Below are positions 14,653-21,447 of a stretch of DNA of 21,447 nt, one piece after another; the stretch's first letter is position 1; every line of letters starts with the position of its first letter. The notes beneath the pieces are model-generated. The model was not told where the DNA came from and did no database searches. It saw only the letters and a program-made list of their open reading frames with translations. The DNA lies in contig CAZVDU010000070.1 in NCBI GenBank assembly GCA_964625615.1, forward strand, positions 1-21,447, given 5' to 3'. Both the position numbers and the translations under genes were made by a program. The stretch is from M269 sp964625615. Its GTDB lineage: Bacteria; Pseudomonadota; Gammaproteobacteria; Enterobacterales; Alteromonadaceae.

Positions 14653-14736
14653 ATAACAGGTTTACCTAGTGGCATAAAGAATGCTTAACCTTCTTCATAG
14701 ATTTATCATTTCACTATGAATACCCAGGGGAACAAA

Positions 14737-15810
14737 ATGGAACGCCAATTACCAAGCTACATAAAAATACTAACACTCAGTAGCGCACTTATATTGGGAG
14801 GAACATTGACTGGATGCGGCGAAGCTGAAGCAACTGCCGATTCAGAAAAGAAGCCAGAAGTTATTGCTATTCCTGTTGAAGTAGCAAGTTTAGTTAACGG
14901 CGATATATCTTCAAATTATTCAACGACTGCAGTTCTTGAAGCAAAAGATGAAGCCTTCGTAGTTCCCCGTGCACAAGGGATAATCAATCAAGTACTTGTA
15001 GAAGAAGGTGATTATGTTCAGAAAGGACAAATTCTTGCCAGCCTTGACCCTGAGAGGTATGAATTAAGTGTTCAAAAAGCTACAGCTGACTTAACGGGTA
15101 TTGAGAAAGAGCTGGCAAAGATTGACAAAGTTTATAAAGAAAGGCTAGTCAGTGGTGACACTTTCGACAAGCTCACAGCGCAATTCAAATCCGCAAAAGC
15201 CACACTTGAACTCGCTAAATTGGATTTAGCAGAAGCAACAATCAAAGCACCAATTTCAGGCTTTATCGCAGAACGTAACGCCAAAGTAGGTAACTTGACT
15301 GAATCTTTCCAACGTGAACGTATGTTCCACATCGTTGAACAAAAAGAACTTTACGGCATTGTTCATTTACCAGAAAAAGAGTTATCACGCGTGCACAAAA
15401 ATCAGCAAGCAACATTGGCATTAACAGCTCTAGCTGATAGCACAGTCAATGCTTATGTGGAACGTATAAGCCCTGTCATCGATTCTACAACAGGCACATT
15501 TAAAGTAACCTTACGCGTTCCTAATGAAGGGAATGTACTGAAAGCCGGTATGTTTGCTCAGGTTAAACTTAATTACGACACACATAACAATGCAACCCTT
15601 CTGCCTCGCAAAGCTTTGTTGGCGATTGACGATAAAGTTAATGTCTTTGTTATTACTGACGGGAAAGCACAAAAAGTATCCGTTAAAACAGGCTACCAAG
15701 AAGGTGAATTTGTCGAGATTCTCGAAGGGCTCAATGGAAATGAGAAAGTGGTGGTAACAGGCCATCAAAATTTAAAAGACCAAGCACCTATCGAAATAGT
15801 TAACGGTTAA
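14737..15810 (+). CDS. RND efflux periplasmic adaptor (MFP/HlyD family) lipoprotein
   Basis: This is the membrane-fusion subunit of an HAE-1 type efflux pump, 357 residues, anchored in the inner membrane by lipid. I place the start at ATG 14737: AGGGG (14726-14730) is 6 nt upstream, and the protein then opens with a normal lipoprotein signal ending in LTGC (Cys27). The in-frame ATG at 14716 has no ribosome site. Domains in order are the first lipoyl half (VPRAQGIINQVLVEEGDYVQKGQ), an alpha-hairpin (~residues 95-145), the second lipoyl half (IKAPISGFIAERNAKVGNL), a beta-barrel, and a membrane-proximal domain ending in VVVTGHQNLKDQAPIEIVNG. The permease gene follows after 13 bp. Efflux of drugs, bile-salt-like amphiphiles or fatty acids is typical; the substrate is unknown. 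Confidence 0.92.
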   Translation: MERQLPSYIKILTLSSALILGGTLTGCGEAEATADSEKKPEVIAIPVEVASLVNGDISSNYSTTAVLEAKDEAFVVPRAQGIINQVLVEEGDYVQKGQILASLDPERYELSVQKATADLTGIEKELAKIDKVYKERLVSGDTFDKLTAQFKSAKATLELAKLDLAEATIKAPISGFIAERNAKVGNLTESFQRERMFHIVEQKELYGIVHLPEKELSRVHKNQQATLALTALADSTVNAYVERISPVIDSTTGTFKVTLRVPNEGNVLKAGMFAQVKLNYDTHNNATLLPRKALLAIDDKVNVFVITDGKAQKVSVKTGYQEGEFVEILEGLNGNEKVVVTGHQNLKDQAPIEIVNG

Positions 15811-15823
15811 GAGGGAATTTAAC

Positions 15824-18800
15824 ATGAATATGGTCGATATTGCCGTAAAACGGCCGGTTACCGTGTGGATGTTCACTTTTGCCATTTTACTCTTTGGCTT
15901 TGTATCATTATCTCGGTTAGCGTTAGATTTATTACCGGAGTTATCCTACCCTACTCTTACCATACGCACTAACTACACTGGTGCAGCACCCGGTGAAATA
16001 GAACAACTCGTCTCTAAACCAATTGAAGAAACAATAGGGGTCGTTAAGGGCGTAAGAACAGTTACCTCAACATCAAAAGCTGAACAATCAGACGTTGTCT
16101 TAGAGTTTGAATGGGGTACTGAGATGGATATAGCGAGCCTTGAGGTTCGTGAAAAACTCGATATTTTACAGTTGCCATTAGATGTCGACAAACCATTATT
16201 ACTAAGATTTAACCCAAGCCTAGACCCTGTCATGCGTTTTGGGTTCGGTGCGATTGTTCCTCAAGCAACGGATGAATCCAGTGATAATCAGAACGAACAA
16301 AATGGCAGAGCCAATAAAGAAGCGGCCGATCTTGTAGAGCTCGATGTCAATGGAATGAAGACGCTACGTTTGTATGCAGAAGAACAAATTAAGCGTAAGT
16401 TAGAGTCCGTAGAAGGCGTTGCCTCTGTGCGTATTGGCGGTGGCCTTGAAAACGAAATTCAAGTGTTAGTTAATCAGCAGCGCGCAAGTCAGCTCAATAT
16501 TACGTTGGCTGAGGTCATCGATCGTTTAAAGGCAGAAAACGTCAATACAGCTGGGGGGCGCGTAGAAGATGGCTCTCAAGAATACCTAGTAAGAACATTA
16601 AACCAATTCCAAACGCTAGATGAAATGCGCGATCTCTTCATCGCAACACGTGAAGATAAGCATATTCGTTTAGGCGATATTGCAGAAGTCAGAGATACCT
16701 ACAAAGAAAGAAGCTCAGTCACACGCTTCCAGAGTTTTGAAGGTGTTGAGATCGCTATCTACAAAGAAGGTGACGCAAATACAGTTGAAGTTTCTGAAAA
16801 CGTCCAACGGCGTTTACAAGAAATAGACAGGGAGATGCCTGATAATTACCAATTACAGTTGGTTTATGATCAGTCTATTTTCATTGCTAATGCCATTAAC
16901 GAGGTGAAAACTTCTGGGATGATCGGTGGTGTATTAGCTATGTTAGTTTTATACCTGTTCTTAAAGAATATTTGGCCTACGCTGATCATTTCAATATCGA
17001 TACCTGTTTCAATCGTCGCTACATTTAACTTGATGCACAGTAACGATATTAGTTTAAATATTATGAGTTTAGGTGGTATAGCACTCGCGATCGGCTTACT
17101 CGTTGACAACAGTATAGTTGTTCTCGAGAATATTGATCGCCATAAGCAGAAAAACAAAGATATCGCTAAAGCTGCCGCTAACGGAACAAAAGAAGTCTCC
17201 ATGGCGATAGTTGCCTCTACCCTCACTACAATGGCTGTATTTATACCTCTGGTTTTCGTTGAAGGTATCGCGGGCCAACTATTCAGCGATCAAGCATTAA
17301 CGGTTACATTCGCACTTGCTGCTTCATTACTCGTCGCGTTAACAATTATACCCATGATGGCCGCCCGAGAAAAAACGGGGGACGGCAAAGTAGAGTTAGA
17401 CTTAGGTGAAACTGAAAAAGCACCTAAACCAACAACCAAACTTGGCTTAGTACTCTATTACGTTTTGTTTGTTCCAAAGCTTATTTTCAAAGGGATCGGC
17501 CAATTAATTTATTTTGTCTTACTCACCATCAGTAGTTTGAGCGTACTCATCACACGAGCACTGAGAAAAGTATTGGGCTACTTGTTCACTCCCATCCTTT
17601 GGGCGTTTGATAAAATTTATAACTTCCTAGAAAACATTTACTTTGCTTCATTGAAAGGTGCGCTTAAAGCACGATTGATGGTGTTGAGTTTAGTGGTTAT
17701 CGTTGCTGGGTTCTCAGTAACTTTATTACCAAAATTGGGACTTGAATTGATACCACCGCTATCTCAAGGTGAGTTCTATGTAGAGATCAATCTACCAACA
17801 GGTTCTAAACTTGAAAACACGGATGCTTTGCTCGCCGAGCTCAGCCGATTTACACAAACATTACCAGAAGTAGATAGAACATATTCTCTCGCAGGTACTG
17901 GTAGTTTAGTTAACGCATCACCTTCTCAGGGCGGCGATCATTGGGGGCGTTTGAACGTTGTTTTGAAAAAAGGTATCGAAGATGCCCAGCAACAAAGCGT
18001 TATCAGCACAATGAGAGACTACCTTCGTAAGCAAGCAGGTGTTCAAAGTAAGTTTGGTGAACCCGAACTGTTTAGCTTTACAACACCGCTCGCCATTCAA
18101 ATTTCGGGTTATGACCTCAATACACTTAAGCGATATGCTGACGGTGTTGTTGAAGATATGCAGAAAGTCGATCGCTTTGCCGACATCGAATCAACATTAC
18201 AAATAGGTAACCCCGAACTCAAGATAAATTTTGATCATGCCAAACTTGCTCAACTTGGCCTTAATGCCCCTAACGTATCGAATTTGATATCAGCCAAAAT
18301 TGGAGGTGAAGTGGCGACTCGATACAGCATTGAAGATAGAAAAGTAGACATCTTAGTGCGGACATTAGAACGCCAACGTGACTCCGTCAGTGATATTAGC
18401 CAAGTAATTGTTAATCCTGGCGCGACAAACCCTATTCCATTAAATGCTGTCGCTGATATCGAATTGTCTACAGGTCCAAGCGAAATAACTCGTATAGGCC
18501 AAGAGCGTGTTGCGGTGATCTCAGCCAACTTAGCTTACGGTGATTTAGGCGAAGCGGTTATAGTGGCTGAAGAGCTTCTCAAACAACAGAACTTCCCTTT
18601 GAGTATCCAAGCTCGCGTCACTGGCCAAAGCGAAGAAATGCAAAATAGCTTCCGTTCTCTGCAGTTTGCGTTAGCACTCGCCGTATTTTTAGTCTACTTA
18701 GTCATGGCATCACAGTTTGAATCTTTGCTACACCCATTTTTGATTCTGTTTACTGTTCCATTAGCTTGCGCAGGTTCAATTTATGGATTGTTCATAACAG

Positions 18801-19195
18801 GCACCAGCATTAGTGTAGTTGTTTTTATCGGCGTTATTATGCTGGCAGGTATAGTGGTCAATAATGCCATCGTATTGATTGACCGCATCAATCAACTGCG
18901 AGAAAGTGGCGAAGAAAAATCAGCCGCTATCATTAATGCTGCGCAAAGTCGATTACGCCCCATATTGATGACAACAATGACAACTACCTTAGGTTTACTC
19001 CCAATGGCAATTGGCCTCGGGGAAGGTGCTGAAATAAGAACGCCCATGGCAATTACCGTTATCTTTGGATTACTGTTTGCGACATTCTTGACGCTCTTCT
19101 TAATCCCTGTGCTGTACAGTCTGTTTGACCGTAAGAAATTCGCACAAGTGAGTACCGATTCAACGATTAAAAGTGAGGATACAGTGTATGGATAA
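15824..19195 (+). CDS. HAE-1 family RND efflux permease with extra inner-membrane-side insertion
   Basis: This inner-membrane antiporter has 1123 residues, against about 1030-1050 for AcrB-type pumps. The core is normal: KRPVTVWM start, TM4 with Asp428 (GLLVDNSIVVLEN), and a TM10 motif GIVVNNAIVLID. TM4 has D-N where AcrB has the Asp407/Asp408 pair, and Asn1013 replaces AcrB Lys940, so the proton path follows the simpler pattern seen in many non-enterobacterial HAE-1 pumps. Two additions explain the length: a polar Asn/Gln/Glu-rich loop at residues ~147-168, and about 95 residues at ~516-610 between TM6 and TM7. The latter opens with a charged stretch and continues with hydrophobic or amphipathic segments (YYVLFVPKLIF, LIYFVLLTISSLSVLI). 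GAGGG lies 8 nt before the ATG. The next permease gene overlaps its 3' end by 8 bp. Confidence 0.94.
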   Translation: MNMVDIAVKRPVTVWMFTFAILLFGFVSLSRLALDLLPELSYPTLTIRTNYTGAAPGEIEQLVSKPIEETIGVVKGVRTVTSTSKAEQSDVVLEFEWGTEMDIASLEVREKLDILQLPLDVDKPLLLRFNPSLDPVMRFGFGAIVPQATDESSDNQNEQNGRANKEAADLVELDVNGMKTLRLYAEEQIKRKLESVEGVASVRIGGGLENEIQVLVNQQRASQLNITLAEVIDRLKAENVNTAGGRVEDGSQEYLVRTLNQFQTLDEMRDLFIATREDKHIRLGDIAEVRDTYKERSSVTRFQSFEGVEIAIYKEGDANTVEVSENVQRRLQEIDREMPDNYQLQLVYDQSIFIANAINEVKTSGMIGGVLAMLVLYLFLKNIWPTLIISISIPVSIVATFNLMHSNDISLNIMSLGGIALAIGLLVDNSIVVLENIDRHKQKNKDIAKAAANGTKEVSMAIVASTLTTMAVFIPLVFVEGIAGQLFSDQALTVTFALAASLLVALTIIPMMAAREKTGDGKVELDLGETEKAPKPTTKLGLVLYYVLFVPKLIFKGIGQLIYFVLLTISSLSVLITRALRKVLGYLFTPILWAFDKIYNFLENIYFASLKGALKARLMVLSLVVIVAGFSVTLLPKLGLELIPPLSQGEFYVEINLPTGSKLENTDALLAELSRFTQTLPEVDRTYSLAGTGSLVNASPSQGGDHWGRLNVVLKKGIEDAQQQSVISTMRDYLRKQAGVQSKFGEPELFSFTTPLAIQISGYDLNTLKRYADGVVEDMQKVDRFADIESTLQIGNPELKINFDHAKLAQLGLNAPNVSNLISAKIGGEVATRYSIEDRKVDILVRTLERQRDSVSDISQVIVNPGATNPIPLNAVADIELSTGPSEITRIGQERVAVISANLAYGDLGEAVIVAEELLKQQNFPLSIQARVTGQSEEMQNSFRSLQFALALAVFLVYLVMASQFESLLHPFLILFTVPLACAGSIYGLFITGTSISVVVFIGVIMLAGIVVNNAIVLIDRINQLRESGEEKSAAIINAAQSRLRPILMTTMTTTLGLLPMAIGLGEGAEIRTPMAITVIFGLLFATFLTLFLIPVLYSLFDRKKFAQVSTDSTIKSEDTVYG

Positions 19196-21447
19196 GTTCC
19201 AATCTGCGGGTGCATCATTAGCTTCTTTTGCATTGAAGCGCCCTGTTACTGTATCAATGTTCTTCTTGTCTATGCTGCTTTTTGGCTTGGTATCTAGCCG
19301 ATTGTTGCCTTTAGAGAAATTCCCAGGTATCCAACTACCGTTCCTTGTTATACAAGTGCCGTACGCGAATGCTACGCCAGAAGAAGTCGAAAAGAGTATT
19401 ACTCGCCCTATTGAAGAAACACTAGCAACTATCTCTGGTATTAATCGTCTATGGTCAGACTCCAATGAAAATCAGTCACAGATATTTATGCTGTTCAGTT
19501 GGGGCGAGAATATTAAAGCGAAAAGTGTTGAGGTACGTGAAAAGGTCGATGCAATTCGTCACCTTCTACCCGACGATGTCGAGCGCATTATCGTTCACAA
19601 AGAAAATACGTCTGATCAAGCAATCTTCCAGATGCGTGTTTCAAGTGAAAGGGATTTGTCCAACGCATATGATTTACTAGCTCGAAACCTAAAACAGCCT
19701 ATCGAACGAGTTAAAGGCGTATCACGAGTAGAACTATATGGTGTCGTTGAAAAGCAGATATCTATTCGACTTGATGCCGAAAAAATAGCCGCACTACATG
19801 TTGATGCAGCACAGTTAACTCAAACGTTAAGAAATGCCAACTTCTCGATGACAGCAGGTAGCTTCTTCGATCTTGACCAAAAAATTACCGTCAACCCTAT
19901 TGGTGAATATCGTAGTTTGCAGGAAATTGAAGACTTGCTGATCAATCGTACAGTACGTTTAAAAGATATTGCTGAAGTCAACTATGAGAAGCCAGAGCGT
20001 GTCGAAGGAAGGCACCTAGATCAAACATTCGCTATTGGCCTAGACGTCTTTAGAGAATCGGGGGCTAACCTCGTCGAAGTATCTGATAGAGTATTAGCTG
20101 TAGTAGAAGAAGCTAAAACCAACCCCGCCTTTAATGGTATTAATCTATTCTATTTTAATAATGAAGCTCAAAGTGTTACTTCTTCCCTAGCGAACCTACT
20201 CAATTCAGGTTTAATAGGTGCGCTATTGTCGGTCATTGTTTTATATTTCTTCTTACGTAACATCTCCTCCACGCTCATTGTTGTGTTGTCAGTACCCTTT
20301 TCTATCTGCATTACCTTAGGTGTTATGTACTTAATGGGGTATACGCTCAATATCTTATCTATGATGGGGCTAATGCTAGCTGTCGGTATGCTGGTAGACA
20401 ATGCCGTTGTGGTCACTGAGAGTATCGAACAAGAGAAAGCACATATAAAGGATCCAAAGGAAGCAACGCGTTCAGGCGTTGCTAAAGTCAGCCTAGCTAT
20501 TATTGCAGGAACAGCGACAACAGCAATTGTCTTTTTACCTAATATTATTGGCGTTAAAATTGGCTTGACCGTGTTTTTAGAACATGTAGCTATTGCCATC
20601 TGTATTTCATTGTTTGCGTCGCTGTTATTAGCGCAAACATTAATTCCGTTATTAGCTTCCAAGATCAATTATCAGCCTAAAACACCAAAAATCTCAAATA
20701 AACCCAGTAGGCTAAAAAAACAGTATCAATCTATGATTGAGTGGATGCTCAATAATCATGGCAAAACAGCGGTTATTGCCGTTGCTATTCTTGCCAGTAC
20801 CGCTATCCCGCTAAACGTTGTTTCTTCTGATGACGAAGGTGAAGATGATCGCGATCGCATTTGGTTGAATTACGATGTTCAAGGTAATTACACCTTGGAA
20901 GAGGTTGAAAAAGCTGTCACCAAGATGGAGACTTTTTTATATGCCAATCAAGAGCGTTTCCATATTACGCAGGTGTATACTTATTACACACCAGGTTCGG
21001 CGGTTTCCGGTATTACATTAGATCCAAATTTTCCCGGTAAAATTGCCGATTTGAAAAAAGATATCAAAGAAGCAATGCCTAAATTCGTTAGAGCGAAACC
21101 TTCTTTCGAATGGCAAGACGGCAATAGTGGCGGTATAAGATTGCTATTACTTGGGCAATCATCTGAAGTGCTTAGTCGAATTGCAGATGATGTTGTACCG
21201 ATATTAGCCAATATCGATGGCTTTACTGACGTCCGAACAGAGTCAGGTAGTCAAAAACAGGAGCTTAGAATATCAATTGATAGGCAAAAAGCCTTCCGCT
21301 TTGGCTTAAATAGCGCCGAGATTTCTAATACTGTTGCAACAGCACTTAGAGGTTCGAACTTAAGAACATTTCGTCATCCAGATGATGGTGAGGTTGATAT
21401 TCGATTGATGTACGACCAGGAGTTGCAAAAATCTGTTGAAGAATTAA
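19188..21447 (+). CDS. Second HAE-1 family RND efflux permease (partial, runs off the window)
   Basis: A continuous frame from ATG 19188 to the window end gives 753 codons without a stop. It opens MDKFQSAGASLASFALKRPV, then TM1 (SMFFLSMLLFGLVSSRLL), the periplasmic porter domain, TM2-TM6, and TM4 with Asp404 (VGMLVDNAVVVTESIEQE). The second half starts after TM7 near residue 530, and the window ends inside the second porter domain. GAGG lies 9 nt before the ATG, and the start overlaps the previous stop by 8 bp, so translation is coupled. It is clearly a different subfamily from its neighbour: the acidic DDEGEDDRDR follows TM7 where the neighbour has ELIPPLSQGEF. One adaptor with two unlike permeases suggests a heteromeric pump of the MdtBC kind, or two pumps sharing one adaptor. 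The TM10/TM11 relay residues are not visible. Confidence 0.92.
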   Translation, partial: MDKFQSAGASLASFALKRPVTVSMFFLSMLLFGLVSSRLLPLEKFPGIQLPFLVIQVPYANATPEEVEKSITRPIEETLATISGINRLWSDSNENQSQIFMLFSWGENIKAKSVEVREKVDAIRHLLPDDVERIIVHKENTSDQAIFQMRVSSERDLSNAYDLLARNLKQPIERVKGVSRVELYGVVEKQISIRLDAEKIAALHVDAAQLTQTLRNANFSMTAGSFFDLDQKITVNPIGEYRSLQEIEDLLINRTVRLKDIAEVNYEKPERVEGRHLDQTFAIGLDVFRESGANLVEVSDRVLAVVEEAKTNPAFNGINLFYFNNEAQSVTSSLANLLNSGLIGALLSVIVLYFFLRNISSTLIVVLSVPFSICITLGVMYLMGYTLNILSMMGLMLAVGMLVDNAVVVTESIEQEKAHIKDPKEATRSGVAKVSLAIIAGTATTAIVFLPNIIGVKIGLTVFLEHVAIAICISLFASLLLAQTLIPLLASKINYQPKTPKISNKPSRLKKQYQSMIEWMLNNHGKTAVIAVAILASTAIPLNVVSSDDEGEDDRDRIWLNYDVQGNYTLEEVEKAVTKMETFLYANQERFHITQVYTYYTPGSAVSGITLDPNFPGKIADLKKDIKEAMPKFVRAKPSFEWQDGNSGGIRLLLLGQSSEVLSRIADDVVPILANIDGFTDVRTESGSQKQELRISIDRQKAFRFGLNSAEISNTVATALRGSNLRTFRHPDDGEVDIRLMYDQELQKSVEEL

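Larger units (their letters stand above)
14325..14736. other. Gene-free divergent promoter region before the HAE-1 RND operon
   Basis: About 410 bp separate the M14 gene from the RND adaptor. No frame here has a plausible start and ribosome site. The stretch contains a candidate -10 for the leftward gene, a perfect TTGACA reading rightward, a CTGCAG palindrome near 14541 and a large nested inverted repeat at 14599-14652. No local regulator gene (TetR, MarR or LysR) accompanies the pump. Confidence 0.6.

Noticed and set aside
14341..14675. Short open frames in both orientations within the gap before the RND operon (about 60 codons each)
   Set aside because: They lack Shine-Dalgarno sequences and recognisable features, overlap each other, and one needs a TTG start. 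They are treated as chance frames in non-coding DNA.
14716..14736. ATG at 14716 as the start of the RND adaptor
   Set aside because: No ribosome site precedes it. The ATG at 14737 has AGGGG at 6-nt spacing and gives a standard lipoprotein signal.
20168..20668. 166-codon minus-strand frame inside the second RND permease
   Set aside because: It is antisense to clear permease transmembrane coding (TM3-TM6), has no ribosome site, and its translation resembles no known protein.
1..21447. Mobile element, phage, toxin-antitoxin, CRISPR or biosynthetic cluster hidden in the window
   Set aside because: No transposase, integrase or tRNA-end att site, no regularly spaced repeats and no toxin-sized gene pairs are visible. 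The gene content is efflux, peptidases and regulators.

Overview
The window looks like a chromosomal stretch from a marine gammaproteobacterium, most likely of the Alteromonadales (Colwellia/Thalassotalea-like). The reasons are a moderately AT-rich composition, PEP-CTERM-like and GlyGly-CTERM surface proteins in one neighbourhood, a DUF3010 protein, a large secreted S9 peptidase and tandem RND pumps. This placement is inference from gene content. I see no rRNA, tRNA, CRISPR array, insertion sequence or phage gene.

Layout. (1) 86-1060 (+): GlxA-type regulator (DJ-1/PfpI domain plus AraC HTH), convergent with (2) 1074-1784 (-), a secreted protein with a PEP-CTERM-like anchor. (3) A gene-free stretch at 1785-2238 leads into a secreted S9 prolyl-oligopeptidase-family enzyme at 2239-5046 (+). 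(4) 5115-9883 (+): a copper/silver efflux operon made of a small His/Cys-rich exported protein, a CusB-like adaptor with an N-terminal heavy-metal-binding domain, and a CusA-like permease that keeps the three-methionine Cu(I)/Ag(I) site. (5) 9906-12730 (-): a two-gene secreted unit in which an unrecognised exported protein is translationally coupled (ATGA overlap) to an M14 zinc carboxypeptidase with a GlyGly-CTERM tail. Its promoter carries a strong dyad over the -10. (6) 12831-14324 (-): a cytoplasmic M14-type carboxypeptidase followed 9 bp later by a DUF3010 protein. (7) 14325-14736: a gene-free divergent promoter region with a large nested inverted repeat. (8) 14737 to the window end (+): a lipoprotein RND adaptor and two different RND permeases in one operon. 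The second permease runs off the edge and overlaps the first by 8 bp.

How the genes fit together. Two tripartite-type efflux systems are encoded, one for monovalent metals and one of the HAE-1 (drug/amphiphile) type. Neither has an outer-membrane channel gene in view, so both probably borrow a TolC-family protein encoded elsewhere. The remaining genes are mostly peptidases (S9, secreted M14, cytoplasmic M14), which fits a peptide-scavenging marine heterotroph. Most gene calls are ordinary. The less familiar items are the His/Cys-rich leader gene of the metal operon, the coupled exported partner of the GlyGly-CTERM carboxypeptidase with its operator-like dyad, the ~95-residue membrane-associated insertion in the first HAE-1 permease, and the nested inverted repeat ahead of that operon. 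I found no convincing evidence of a wholly new multi-gene system.
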